Part shown: positions 1-4,558 of the stretch, piece by piece | How the letters are laid out: the number at the start of each line of letters is the position of its first letter | How positions within the stretch are numbered: position 1 is the first letter of the stretch | Origin: Leptospira sp. 96542 | Lineage (GTDB): Bacteria; Spirochaetota; Leptospiria; Leptospirales; Leptospiraceae | Assembly (NCBI GenBank): GCA_029310945.1 | Contig: JARJFC010000123.1 | Span: forward strand, 1-5,661 | Direction: 5' to 3' | Length of the DNA: 5,661 nucleotides | The notes under the pieces: generated by a model | What the model saw: only the letters and a program-made list of their open reading frames with translations | Database searches by the model: none | Told to the model about the DNA's origin: nothing | Position numbers and translations under genes: made by a program

Positions 1-70
1 ACGAACCCGACATGGCTCGTTTCACTGCCTGCTCTTTAAACTCGGGAGAGTATTTTGATCGTCTGCTCAT
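1..70 (-). CDS. IS3-family transposase OrfA, N-terminus (partial)
   Basis: The minus strand from 70 down to 1 reads MSRRSKYSPEFKEQAVKRAM and then SGS, the typical beginning of the IS3 OrfA helix-turn-helix protein. That protein binds the element ends and is normally joined to the OrfB integrase by a -1 frameshift. The start is ATG at 70-68. It is preceded on the same strand by a good ribosome binding site, AGAGG at 80-76, five bases away. A TATAAA-like -10 sequence lies within the element end at about 92-86. Only about 23 residues are inside the window, so whether the transposase is intact cannot be judged. The family call is confident; the subgroup is not assigned. Confidence 0.82.
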   Translation of the reverse strand, partial: MSRRSKYSPEFKEQAVKRAMSGS

Positions 71-108
71 TTGCACCTCTTGCTTTTTATACGCAAAAAA
101 GGTGTCCG
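1..108 (-). mobile_element. End of an IS3-family insertion sequence (partial)
   Basis: The segment carries the 5' start of an IS3-type transposase gene on the minus strand, and its outer edge is close to GGTGTCC at 101-107. Read on the minus strand this edge is GGACACC followed by a T run, which resembles a terminal inverted repeat of IS3-family elements. To the right of about 108 the reading changes to a Fic-family protein. The exact last base and any target duplication cannot be fixed because the other end of the element lies outside the window. Confidence 0.7.
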
Positions 109-400
109 TTTTTATGTAATCAGGCTAAAAACCCTATTCAATATAATTGAATTGTATAATCATTACAAAGAAAAAATTCTTAACAAACATCAAAAAATAG
201 CTAGAGCAGGTGTTATTGATACCATGTTTTATTCACCAGTACGTTCGCCCGTCAGTTTAGGCGAACGTATTGGAGTCCACTATACTACAGCGACACGTTA
301 TCTCTCCGAATTAAAAGACTCTGGATTTCTAGTTGATTTAAATTATGGAAAATACCATTTATTCATAAATAAAGCATTATTAGATATTATACAAGAATAA
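108..400 (+). pseudogene. Fic-family protein, C-terminal remnant cut by an IS
   Basis: The reading frame ending at TAA 398-400 gives FNIIELYNHYKEKIL, then a helix-turn-helix from about 250 to 334 (SLGERIGVHYTTATRYLSEL), and a short beta/C-terminal tail ending LLDIIQE. This matches the C-terminal winged-helix region found after the Fic AMP-transferase core in many Fic proteins. That core, with its HxFx(D/E)GNGRxxR motif, is absent. The frame continues left to a TTG at 71, but those residues are translated from the insertion sequence and are not part of the ancestral protein. The gene ends 8 nt before the first palindromic repeat, so it was the gene of a cassette. It is a remnant unless the 5' half survives beyond the insertion sequence. 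Fic assignment is by recognised sequence pattern, not by a search. Confidence 0.68.
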
Positions 401-408
401 GCGAACTA

Positions 409-573
409 CGCATAACAGCGACTACTCGCTGCGCTTCGGCACTTGCGGCCTCGCTCGGTCTGCGACACATAGGCTTCTGGCACTCCCCTTGCTTACGCAA
501 GTGTCGTTCCAGTCCCTAACGTCCCGTTGGGACTCAGGGTCAGCCTACGTCGTTAAGGCTATTTCGTTATGCG
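409..573 (+). repeat. attC-like palindromic recombination site A
   Basis: This 165-bp GC-rich site runs from CGCATAAC (409-416) to GTTATGCG (566-573), which are perfect inverted repeats. Inside, ACATAGGCT (467-475) pairs with AGCCTACGT (542-550), with A469 opposite C548. Two small hairpins lie within: CTTGC/GCAAG around 488-501 and GTCCC-GTT-GGGAC at 521-533. The left arm also holds a module with GGC 438-440 facing GCC 448-450. The 81 nt at 461-541 match site B at 1626-1706 with one difference in a hairpin loop. In integron terms the boxes would be R'' and R', close to GTTRRRY but with T at the fifth base. Confidence 0.8.
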
Positions 574-1730
574 AAATTGGGCAAAAATATGAAAATTAAA
601 AAACTTTTAATATTAATTTTAATATTTGGTTATTTCTTAACTTACTTTATTTTAGAAAGTGAATTCACAAACATTCTACCAAATAGCTTACTATTTTTAA
701 GTAACATCAAACATATTACCATTGTGGTTCCAATTTTCTTATTTTTAATACTTTTCAAAAATAGATCGATTGCGCTTATACTTTCCACTCTATTATCAAT
801 TTTTTCACTGTATAAACCACATCTATACAATTTTGACAAATGCTTTAATTACACTAATAACCAAAAAGAAAACGTAATTAAAATCGGTACTTTTAATCTA
901 GCTGGAAATTCGATTCCACAATCCGAAATTGATAAATTGATTTTTGTCGAAAACTTAGATATTATTGCATTTCAAGAAGTGCCAGTTTCTTTTGTAAATT
1001 CGAAATCTTTTGAATATTTAAACAGATACCTAGCTCATAGCATTTATAATCAAAATAAAGATGGATTCTGGACTCAGCTAACTTTAAGTAAGTTCAAATT
1101 AACTAAAAATAAATTTCTTGATCCAGGTGATGGTTTTACAACTCGAGATGCACGAATTACTATCGAAAGTGAAATAGTTATAAATAATCGAATCGTCAAA
1201 ATACTCAACAATCATTTGAGTATCCCCTTCAATCGTTCATCTAATTGCTCTGGATTGAATTGTTTACTTTCCAATTACAACCAGCATGATCGATATAATC
1301 AGTTAAATTTTCTGAGTAAATATATTGAAAATAAAAAAGGAAATTATATTCTTATAGGTGATTTCAAATTAAGCGATCAAAATTATTCTTATATCAAGTT
1401 TTCAGAAAAACTGATTGATACAGGAATTTGTTCTGCTCACTTAAACTACACTTGGTCTAATGAATCCTTTTTTCCTATCATTAGATTGGATTATATTTTT
1501 GTAAAAAGTGAAAATAATAAATATTTGTTACCTATTTCTTCTAAAACAGTAAATTTTGGAAAGTCTGATCATTTAGGAATTGTATCTGAACTAAAAATAT
1601 TATAAATGCCCAACTACGCATAACATGCGACACATAGGCTTCTGGCACTCCCCTTGCTTACGCAAGTGTCGTTCCAGTCCCTAACGTCCCTTTGGGACTC
1701 AGGGTCGGGGAACTTCGGAAGGCTATTTCG
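567..1730 (+). mobile_element. Gene cassette 2 (EEP-fold protein + site B)
   Basis: Boundaries assume the integron cleavage point G^TT in GTTATGC. The start reads GTTATGCG-AAA-TTGGGCA (arm 577-583), and the end before the next box reads TGCCCAA-CTA-CGCATAAC (arm 1607-1613). The 7-bp arms are perfect reverse complements, each 3 nt from its core box. They would extend the site's stem in an excised circle. Confidence 0.65.
589..1605 (+). CDS. Membrane-anchored endonuclease/exonuclease/phosphatase-fold protein, possibly inactive
   Basis: The protein has 338 residues from ATG 589. An in-frame TTG at 577 lies inside the cassette-end arm, so ATG 589 is preferred, although no clear ribosome binding site precedes either. 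Three hydrophobic helices (about residues 3-22, 43-57 and 60-75) are followed by an EEP domain from about residue 96 to the end. The EEP motifs are present in order: GTFN (Asn103), AFQE (Glu130), NNHLS (His209), GDFK (Asp258, Lys260), RLDYIF (Asp301) and SDH (Asp327-His328). In active members of this Mg-dependent fold (DNase I, exonuclease III, sphingomyelinase types) the fourth motif is GDFN; here Asn is Lys (AAA 1366-1368). The topology suggests the catalytic domain sits on one face of the inner membrane. Substrate is unknown: nucleic acid or phospholipid/phosphoester are both possible. The gene starts 15 nt after site A, leaving no room for a promoter outside the repeat, so it probably depends on upstream transcription. 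Confidence 0.85.
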   Translation: MKIKKLLILILIFGYFLTYFILESEFTNILPNSLLFLSNIKHITIVVPIFLFLILFKNRSIALILSTLLSIFSLYKPHLYNFDKCFNYTNNQKENVIKIGTFNLAGNSIPQSEIDKLIFVENLDIIAFQEVPVSFVNSKSFEYLNRYLAHSIYNQNKDGFWTQLTLSKFKLTKNKFLDPGDGFTTRDARITIESEIVINNRIVKILNNHLSIPFNRSSNCSGLNCLLSNYNQHDRYNQLNFLSKYIENKKGNYILIGDFKLSDQNYSYIKFSEKLIDTGICSAHLNYTWSNESFFPIIRLDYIFVKSENNKYLLPISSKTVNFGKSDHLGIVSELKIL

Positions 1731-1737
1731 TTATGCG
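1617..1737 (+). repeat. attC-like palindromic site B (left arm deleted)
   Basis: CGCATAAC (1617-1624) and GTTATGCG (1730-1737) are both intact. The site is 121 bp and lacks 43 nt that site A has between AACA and TGCGACAC (418-460 of site A), which carry the outer left stem and the hairpin module. Its inner left strand ACATAGGCT (1632-1640) has no partner, because the right side reads GGGGAACTT (1707-1715) in place of AGCCTACGT. The right part resembles the other repeats (GGAAGGCT at 1717-1724), so the copy looks chimeric or decayed. The CTTGC/GCAAG and GTCCC/GGGAC hairpins persist. Confidence 0.75.
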
Positions 1738-1786
1738 CAATGGGTTAAAATCTAATTTTTAATAGAAAAAAAATAAGAATTTTCAC

Positions 1787-1814
1787 TTGACTAAGTGGCC
1801 ATAATAGCCACAAT
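1787..1814 (+). promoter_or_regulatory. Promoter and palindromic operator of Phd/VapC pair 1
   Basis: TTGACT at 1787-1792 is a good -35. A plausible -10 is CACAAT at 1809-1814 (spacer 16); AATAAT at 1812-1817 (spacer 19) is an alternative. A perfect inverted repeat GTGGC-N7-GCCAC at 1795-1811 fills the spacer and reaches the -10. This is where a Phd-type antitoxin would be expected to bind for autorepression. With the first -10, transcription would start at about 1821, the A of the start codon. Confidence 0.6.
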
Positions 1815-1820
1815 AATAGA

Positions 1821-2120
1821 ATGAAATCTGTGGGTATTAAAGACCTGAAAAACAATCTCAGTAATTATTTGGATTTTGTACGAAATGGTGAAACAATCAT
1901 TGTTATGGATAGAAATACTCCAATTGCTGAATTGAAAAAATTAAGCAAGTCATTAGATTTAACTCAGGCTTTTATAGATGAATCTGTCGCAAATAATTCA
2001 ATGATTCCTGCCAAAGAAAGGAGTATGATCACTTTCCCTAAATCTTTGCGTATAAAAGAAAAAGATAGAGAAGAACTATCAAAATCATGGAAACAAGCTT
2101 ATATAGAGGATCGAGAATAG
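1821..2120 (+). CDS. Phd/YefM-family antitoxin
   Basis: The 99-residue protein opens MKSVGIKDLKNNLSNYLDFV, followed by GETIIVMDRNTPIAEL, the standard N-terminal DNA-binding and dimerisation fold of Phd/YefM antitoxins (about residues 1-45). The rest (about 55-99) is charged and probably wraps the toxin. Its role would be to neutralise the PIN-domain toxin encoded 1 nt downstream and to repress the shared promoter, whose perfect palindrome lies just upstream. ATG 1821 is the only sensible start. No Shine-Dalgarno sequence precedes it, which fits a leaderless transcript. The family call is strong from the N-terminus; the operator role is inferred from position. Confidence 0.88.
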   Translation: MKSVGIKDLKNNLSNYLDFVRNGETIIVMDRNTPIAELKKLSKSLDLTQAFIDESVANNSMIPAKERSMITFPKSLRIKEKDREELSKSWKQAYIEDRE

Positions 2121-2121
2121 T

Positions 2122-2550
2122 TTGGCTTTATATATTGATACAAGTTTCCTATTAAATATTGTTTATTCAGAATTTGGTTTCGAAAAAAATTTAGAAAAAT
2201 TAAATAAATCTAATAATCTTTTTAGTTCTATATTAATAGAAATTGAAGCTTATCGAAGTTTAAATTATACTTTCAGTCGAAATAGGAAAAATCTTGATAA
2301 TATCTGGTATCAGGATACTCACAATTTCATTGAAAAATTAATCTCAAACATTAACCTTAAAAACTTAGATTCAGAAATAAAAAATGAATTCAAAAAACAA
2401 AAAAATATTTCTGAATTGAAATCGTTAGATGCTATCCATTTATCTACTGCAATATATGTTAAAAAATTAATTTCTGAAGATTTAATATTTTGTACCTTGG
2501 ATGAAAAATTAAAAGAAGCAGCTTTAAAAAATAACTTTAAAGTTAAGTAA
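2122..2550 (+). CDS. vapC: VapC-type PIN-domain toxin (ribonuclease)
   Basis: The 142-residue protein has the PIN-domain layout. Asp6 is in YIDTSFLL, Glu42 in IEAYRSL, Asp103 in SLDAIHLSTA, and Asp127/Glu128 in CTLDEKL. These four acidic positions bind Mg or Mn and cleave RNA, commonly tRNA, in VapC toxins. The start is TTG 2122, one base after the antitoxin stop. An upstream GAGGA at 2106-2110 inside the antitoxin gene can serve as ribosome binding site, though it is far. The rare start and close spacing suggest translational coupling that keeps toxin below antitoxin. Length is normal for the family and no active-site residue is missing, so the toxin appears intact. The target RNA cannot be told from sequence. 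Confidence 0.87.
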   Translation: MALYIDTSFLLNIVYSEFGFEKNLEKLNKSNNLFSSILIEIEAYRSLNYTFSRNRKNLDNIWYQDTHNFIEKLISNINLKNLDSEIKNEFKKQKNISELKSLDAIHLSTAIYVKKLISEDLIFCTLDEKLKEAALKNNFKVK

Positions 2551-2557
2551 CCCACAG

Positions 2558-2723
2558 CGCATAACAGCATGTAAACGCTACGCTTCAGCACTTACGGTCT
2601 CGCTCGGGCTACGCCACATTCCTCTCCGTCACGCTTCTCGCTCCGCAAGAAGACGCGCCGACGCTAACGCCTCTTTCAGAGGCTCAGCTACGAGGAACGT
2701 CGTTTACACTATTTCGTTATGCG
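2558..2723 (+). repeat. attC-like palindromic site C
   Basis: The 166-bp site is bounded by CGCATAAC (2558-2565) and GTTATGCG (2716-2723). The outer stem TGTAAACG (2570-2577) pairs perfectly with CGTTTACA (2701-2708). The inner stem ACATTCCTC (2616-2624) pairs with GAGGAACGT (2692-2700), with A2618 opposite C2698. The tip holds CTTCT/AGAAG and GCCTCT-TTC-AGAGGC hairpins. A CTATTTC stretch (2709-2715) before the right box has only partial counterparts on the left, making the stem asymmetric, as attC sites are. Confidence 0.8.
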
Positions 2724-2814
2724 ACATGGCACTAATTTAAAACGGATTAAAAATAAATTTAATTTAAAACACTAAAAAAGCTCCGAAAATTCAAAAAATT
2801 TCGATTTAAAAATA

Positions 2815-2843
2815 TTGAAAAGTTCCAAGGAATTGTTTACTCT
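2815..2843 (+). promoter_or_regulatory. Possible promoter of the DUF4258/YgiT pair
   Basis: TTGAAA at 2815-2820 and TACTCT at 2838-2843 are 17 bp apart. The -10 is weak (three of six consensus bases, but at the key outer positions). A start at about 2850 would put the GTG codon (2851) at the very 5' end of the message, matching the arrangement in front of the first Phd gene and the ChpI-like gene. Confidence 0.4.
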
Positions 2844-2850
2844 TAACTGA

Positions 2851-3171
2851 GTGATATCTGTTGGGAAAATTAGAAGAGCTTTTTTAGACAATAAAATTTT
2901 CTATTCTAAGCATGCCAAAACCGAGATGGAAGGTTTCGGAGTAATAACTGACGCAGAAATAGAAGAAACCATATAAAATGGGGAAATAATTGAGGAATAT
3001 TTAGATGATAAGCCTTACCCTAGTTTCTTAGTATTTGGACTAACGAGCAAAAATCGTCCTATTCACATTGTTTCTGCCTTTGATTCAGAGAACGAATTTG
3101 CAATTATTGTTACTGTTTATGAACCAGATCCAACATTGTGGATAAATTATAAAGTTAGGAGAAAAAAATGA
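2851..3171 (+). pseudogene. DUF4258-family toxin broken by a nonsense codon
   Basis: The frame from GTG 2851 to TGA 3169-3171 encodes 106 codons that read as a DUF4258 protein. It contains FYSKHAKTEME near residues 17-27, then NGEIIEEYLDDKPYPSFLVFG, IHIVSAF and a typical IIVTVYEPDP C-terminus. Codon 42 is TAA (2974-2976), at the spot where relatives usually have a charged residue before NGE. A single base change from AAA, GAA or CAA would explain it. No ATG, GTG or TTG restart lies close behind the stop in frame, so a full protein would need readthrough. DUF4258 proteins are often the first gene of toxin-antitoxin pairs with YgiT-type zinc-finger partners, as here. The reading end overlaps the antitoxin start by 4 nt (ATGA). 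The GTG start is uncertain: TGA directly precedes it and no good ribosome binding site is seen. Confidence 0.78.
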
Positions 3172-3401
3172 AATGCATCGTATGCCATAGTCAAAGTATT
3201 GAATCTCGAGAAATAAATGAAGAAATTCACAATGGTAACGATATCATTTATGTAAAACTTAATATTCCAGTTTGTTCTTCTTGTGGAGAACGATATTATG
3301 ATAGAAAAACAATAAAGCATTTAGAAGAAATTCAAAAATCTGTGACATTTGATTCTAGCCATTTATCTGAAATTGGAAAAGTTTTAGTTTATAAAGAATA
3401 A
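3168..3401 (+). CDS. YgiT-type zinc-finger antitoxin (MqsA N-domain-like)
   Basis: The 77-residue protein has CxxC pairs Cys3-Cys6 and Cys36-Cys39, with VCSSCGERYYDRKTIKHLEEI after the second pair. This is the hallmark of YgiT/MqsA-type zinc-binding antitoxins. It lacks the C-terminal helix-turn-helix of full MqsA, so it probably works mainly by binding its toxin. A strong AGGAG (3157-3161) lies 6 nt before ATG 3168, and the start overlaps the toxin end, so the two were translationally coupled. Because the toxin carries an internal stop 190 nt upstream, coupling may be lost, but the strong ribosome binding site could rescue expression. It may now be an orphan antitoxin. Confidence 0.82.
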   Translation: MKCIVCHSQSIESREINEEIHNGNDIIYVKLNIPVCSSCGERYYDRKTIKHLEEIQKSVTFDSSHLSEIGKVLVYKE

Positions 3402-3427
3402 TTCCATCTCTCATTAAAGTGCCACTT

Positions 3428-3594
3428 CGCATAACAGCGCCTTAACGCTTCGCTTCGGGACTTACGCCCTCGCTCCGGCTTCGCCAAATTCCTTTCCGTC
3501 ACGATTCTTGCATCCGCAAGAATTCGCGCCGACGCTAACGCCTCCGCACGGAGGCTCAGCTACGAGGAACGTCGATAAGGCTGGTCGATATACG
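3428..3594 (+). repeat. attC-like palindromic site D (right core degenerate)
   Basis: The left box CGCATAAC (3428-3435) is intact. The right box reads GATATACG (3587-3594), two changes from GTTATGCG, including the GTT triplet. The outer stem GCCTTAACG (3439-3447) pairs with CGATAAGGC (3573-3581), 8 of 9. The inner stem AAATTCCTT (3486-3494) pairs with GAGGAACGT (3564-3572), again with A3488 opposite C3570. A left-arm hairpin module has GGG 3457-3459 facing CCC 3467-3469, and a tip hairpin GCCTCC-GCAC-GGAGGC lies at 3539-3554. Confidence 0.78.
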
Positions 3595-3651
3595 AAAGTT
3601 CGCAAACTTCTGTTTAAAACGAAGAAAAGCATAAAATTGAAATTTTTCGTC

Positions 3652-3698
3652 TTGATTTTTCTGAAAGTAACCATTATCATATAATTGTAACCACAATT
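3652..3698 (+). promoter_or_regulatory. Promoter and operator repeats of Phd/VapC pair 2
   Basis: TTGATT (3652-3657) with TATCAT (3675-3680) at 17 bp, or a perfect TATAAT at 3680-3685, can drive the pair. GTAACCA occurs twice, at 3667-3673 and 3687-3693, flanking the -10 at 20 bp period (about two helical turns). A perfect inverted repeat AATTGT-AACC-ACAATT spans 3683-3698. These are good candidates for antitoxin binding sites. This gene has a leader and a Shine-Dalgarno sequence. Confidence 0.55.
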
Positions 3699-3712
3699 TC
3701 GGAGTCAAAAGA

Positions 3713-3991
3713 ATGATTTATGTCGGAGTAAGAGATCTAAAAGCGAAACTTAGTGAATATCTCGATAAAGCCAGGCTAGGAGACGAAGTAATCGTTACTG
3801 ATCACGGAAAACCTATTGCTAGACTAATAAAAGAACCAATCAAACAAAAATCTACTATTGATAAAATGTATCTTTTAGCTGAGAAAGGTTTGATTCAACT
3901 ACCAAGTAAGGGTAAGAAAAATAAAACAAATACTCCGCTAAATACAAAGTCAAAAATGACTGCATCCGATATATTACTTAATGATCGTTAA
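3713..3991 (+). CDS. Phd/YefM-family antitoxin
   Basis: The 92-residue protein opens MIYVGVRDLKAKLSEYLDKA, then GDEVIVTDHGKPIARLI, the canonical Phd/YefM N-terminal fold (about residues 1-40). The middle is lysine-rich (about 67-82), and the C-terminus ends ASDILLNDR, which probably contacts the toxin. GGAG at 3701-3704 lies 8 nt before ATG 3713. The stop TAA overlaps the toxin ATG by one base (TAATG). It would neutralise the downstream PIN toxin and repress the repeat-bearing promoter. It is clearly related to, but not a copy of, the antitoxin at 1821: the shared pattern is limited to family-conserved positions. Confidence 0.9.
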   Translation: MIYVGVRDLKAKLSEYLDKARLGDEVIVTDHGKPIARLIKEPIKQKSTIDKMYLLAEKGLIQLPSKGKKNKTNTPLNTKSKMTASDILLNDR

Positions 3992-4428
3992 TGTTTTACT
4001 ATTTAGATTCAAGCGTTCTTGTAAAAAAATACTTTGATGAATTTGCTTCTGATATTGTATTAAAAATATGGAAAGATAATCAATATCTTGCGATATCACA
4101 AGTTGGCTACTCAGAAATCCTAGGCACAATTAACAAAAAGCAAAAAATTGATAAGTTCTCAGAAAAAGTAAAAGAATCTATCATTAAACAATTTAAATCT
4201 GATTGGGATCAACTTGTCAAAATTAACGTAGATAATTCAATAAATTCGGAATTAGATAGAATTCATTCAAAATATTTACTTCGAGGATTCGATGCTATTC
4301 ACCTCGTTTCTGCGATTCTTCTATTCAGAGAATTAGAAGAAGAAACTTTCTTTCTTAGTGCGGACGATAATCTGGCAACTGCAGCTAAAAAAGATGGTTT
4401 AAATATCGGAATTTATAATTGGAAGTAA
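3991..4428 (+). CDS. vapC: VapC-type PIN-domain toxin (ribonuclease)
   Basis: The 145-residue PIN protein has Asp6 in YLDSSVLVKKY, Glu42 in GYSEILGTI, Asp101 in GFDAIHLVSA, and Asp125/Asp126 in SADDNLATAA, the complete metal-binding acidic set. It would act as an Mg-dependent endoribonuclease held in check by the preceding antitoxin. The start ATG 3991 shares its A with the antitoxin stop codon, so toxin translation is coupled to that of the antitoxin. Length and motifs are normal and the gene looks intact. The stop (4426-4428) is one base before the cassette-end arm, showing how tightly the gene is packed against the recombination site. Confidence 0.9.
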   Translation: MFYYLDSSVLVKKYFDEFASDIVLKIWKDNQYLAISQVGYSEILGTINKKQKIDKFSEKVKESIIKQFKSDWDQLVKINVDNSINSELDRIHSKYLLRGFDAIHLVSAILLFRELEEETFFLSADDNLATAAKKDGLNIGIYNWK

Positions 4429-4439
4429 ATGCGAATCTT

Positions 4440-4558
4440 CGCATAACAGCGGATACACACTGCGCTTCGGGACTAATGCCCTCGCTTGGCCTCCGGCAAA
4501 TTGCCTTCCCTGGCAGGCTCAGCTTCAGGCAACTTCGTGTAGCCTGATTCGTTATGCG
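4440..4558 (+). repeat. attC-like palindromic site E (short form)
   Basis: The 119-bp site lies between CGCATAAC (4440-4447) and GTTATGCG (4551-4558). The outer stem TACAC (4454-4458) pairs with GTGTA (4537-4541). The inner stem AAATTGCCT (4498-4506) pairs with AGGCAACTT (4527-4535), with A4500 opposite C4533. Here the stem bases differ from sites C, D and F on both strands yet still pair. GGG 4469-4471 faces CCC 4479-4481 in the left-arm module. The tip is short, which explains the smaller size. Confidence 0.8.

Larger units (their letters stand above)
1731..2716 (+). mobile_element. Gene cassette 3 (Phd/VapC pair 1 + site C)
   Basis: The start reads GTTATGCGC-AA-TGGGTTA (arm 1741-1747) and the end reads TAACCCA-CA-GCGCATAAC (arm 2548-2554). 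The paired stretches are 9 bp, a 2-nt gap, then 7 bp. The toxin stop codon TAA 2548-2550 lies inside the arm, so gene and mobility signal share bases. Confidence 0.68.
2717..3587 (+). mobile_element. Gene cassette 4 (DUF4258/YgiT pair + site D)
   Basis: The start reads GTTATGCG-ACA-TGGCACT (arm 2727-2733) and the end reads AGTGCCA-CTT-CGCATAAC (arm 3418-3424). The 7-bp arms are perfect reverse complements, 3 nt from each box. The 127 nt before the toxin gene are very AT-rich and contain TAATTTAAAAC twice (2733-2743 and 2760-2770). Confidence 0.65.
3588..4551 (+). mobile_element. Gene cassette 5 (Phd/VapC pair 2 + site E)
   Basis: The start has the degenerate GATATACG, then 4 nt, then TTCGCA (3599-3604). 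The end has TGCGAA (4430-4435), 4 nt, then CGCATAAC. Two of the four spacer positions also pair. The matched arm survives although the core box has mutated, which marks this as a former normal cassette start. Confidence 0.55.

Noticed and set aside
71..107. N-terminal part of the open frame that continues into the Fic remnant (TTG at 71)
   Set aside because: These residues are read from the insertion sequence end in the wrong direction and are not ancestral Fic sequence.
642..839. Minus-strand open frame inside the EEP gene
   Set aside because: It lies within a well-supported gene's membrane-helix region, has no recognisable domain, and is a by-product of AT-rich codons.
2319..2591. Minus-strand open frame over the end of the first VapC gene
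   Set aside because: It overlaps an intact PIN-domain gene and runs into repeat C; no domain or ribosome binding site.
2733..2803. TAATTTAAAAC twice (2733-2743, 2760-2770) and a CGAAA/TTTCG inverted repeat (2784-2803) as operators
   Set aside because: The stretch is nearly all A and T, so chance repeats are likely; kept only as a note in cassette 4.
3462..3680. Minus-strand open frame across repeat D
   Set aside because: Most of it is the folded repeat itself; composition and sequence do not resemble a protein.
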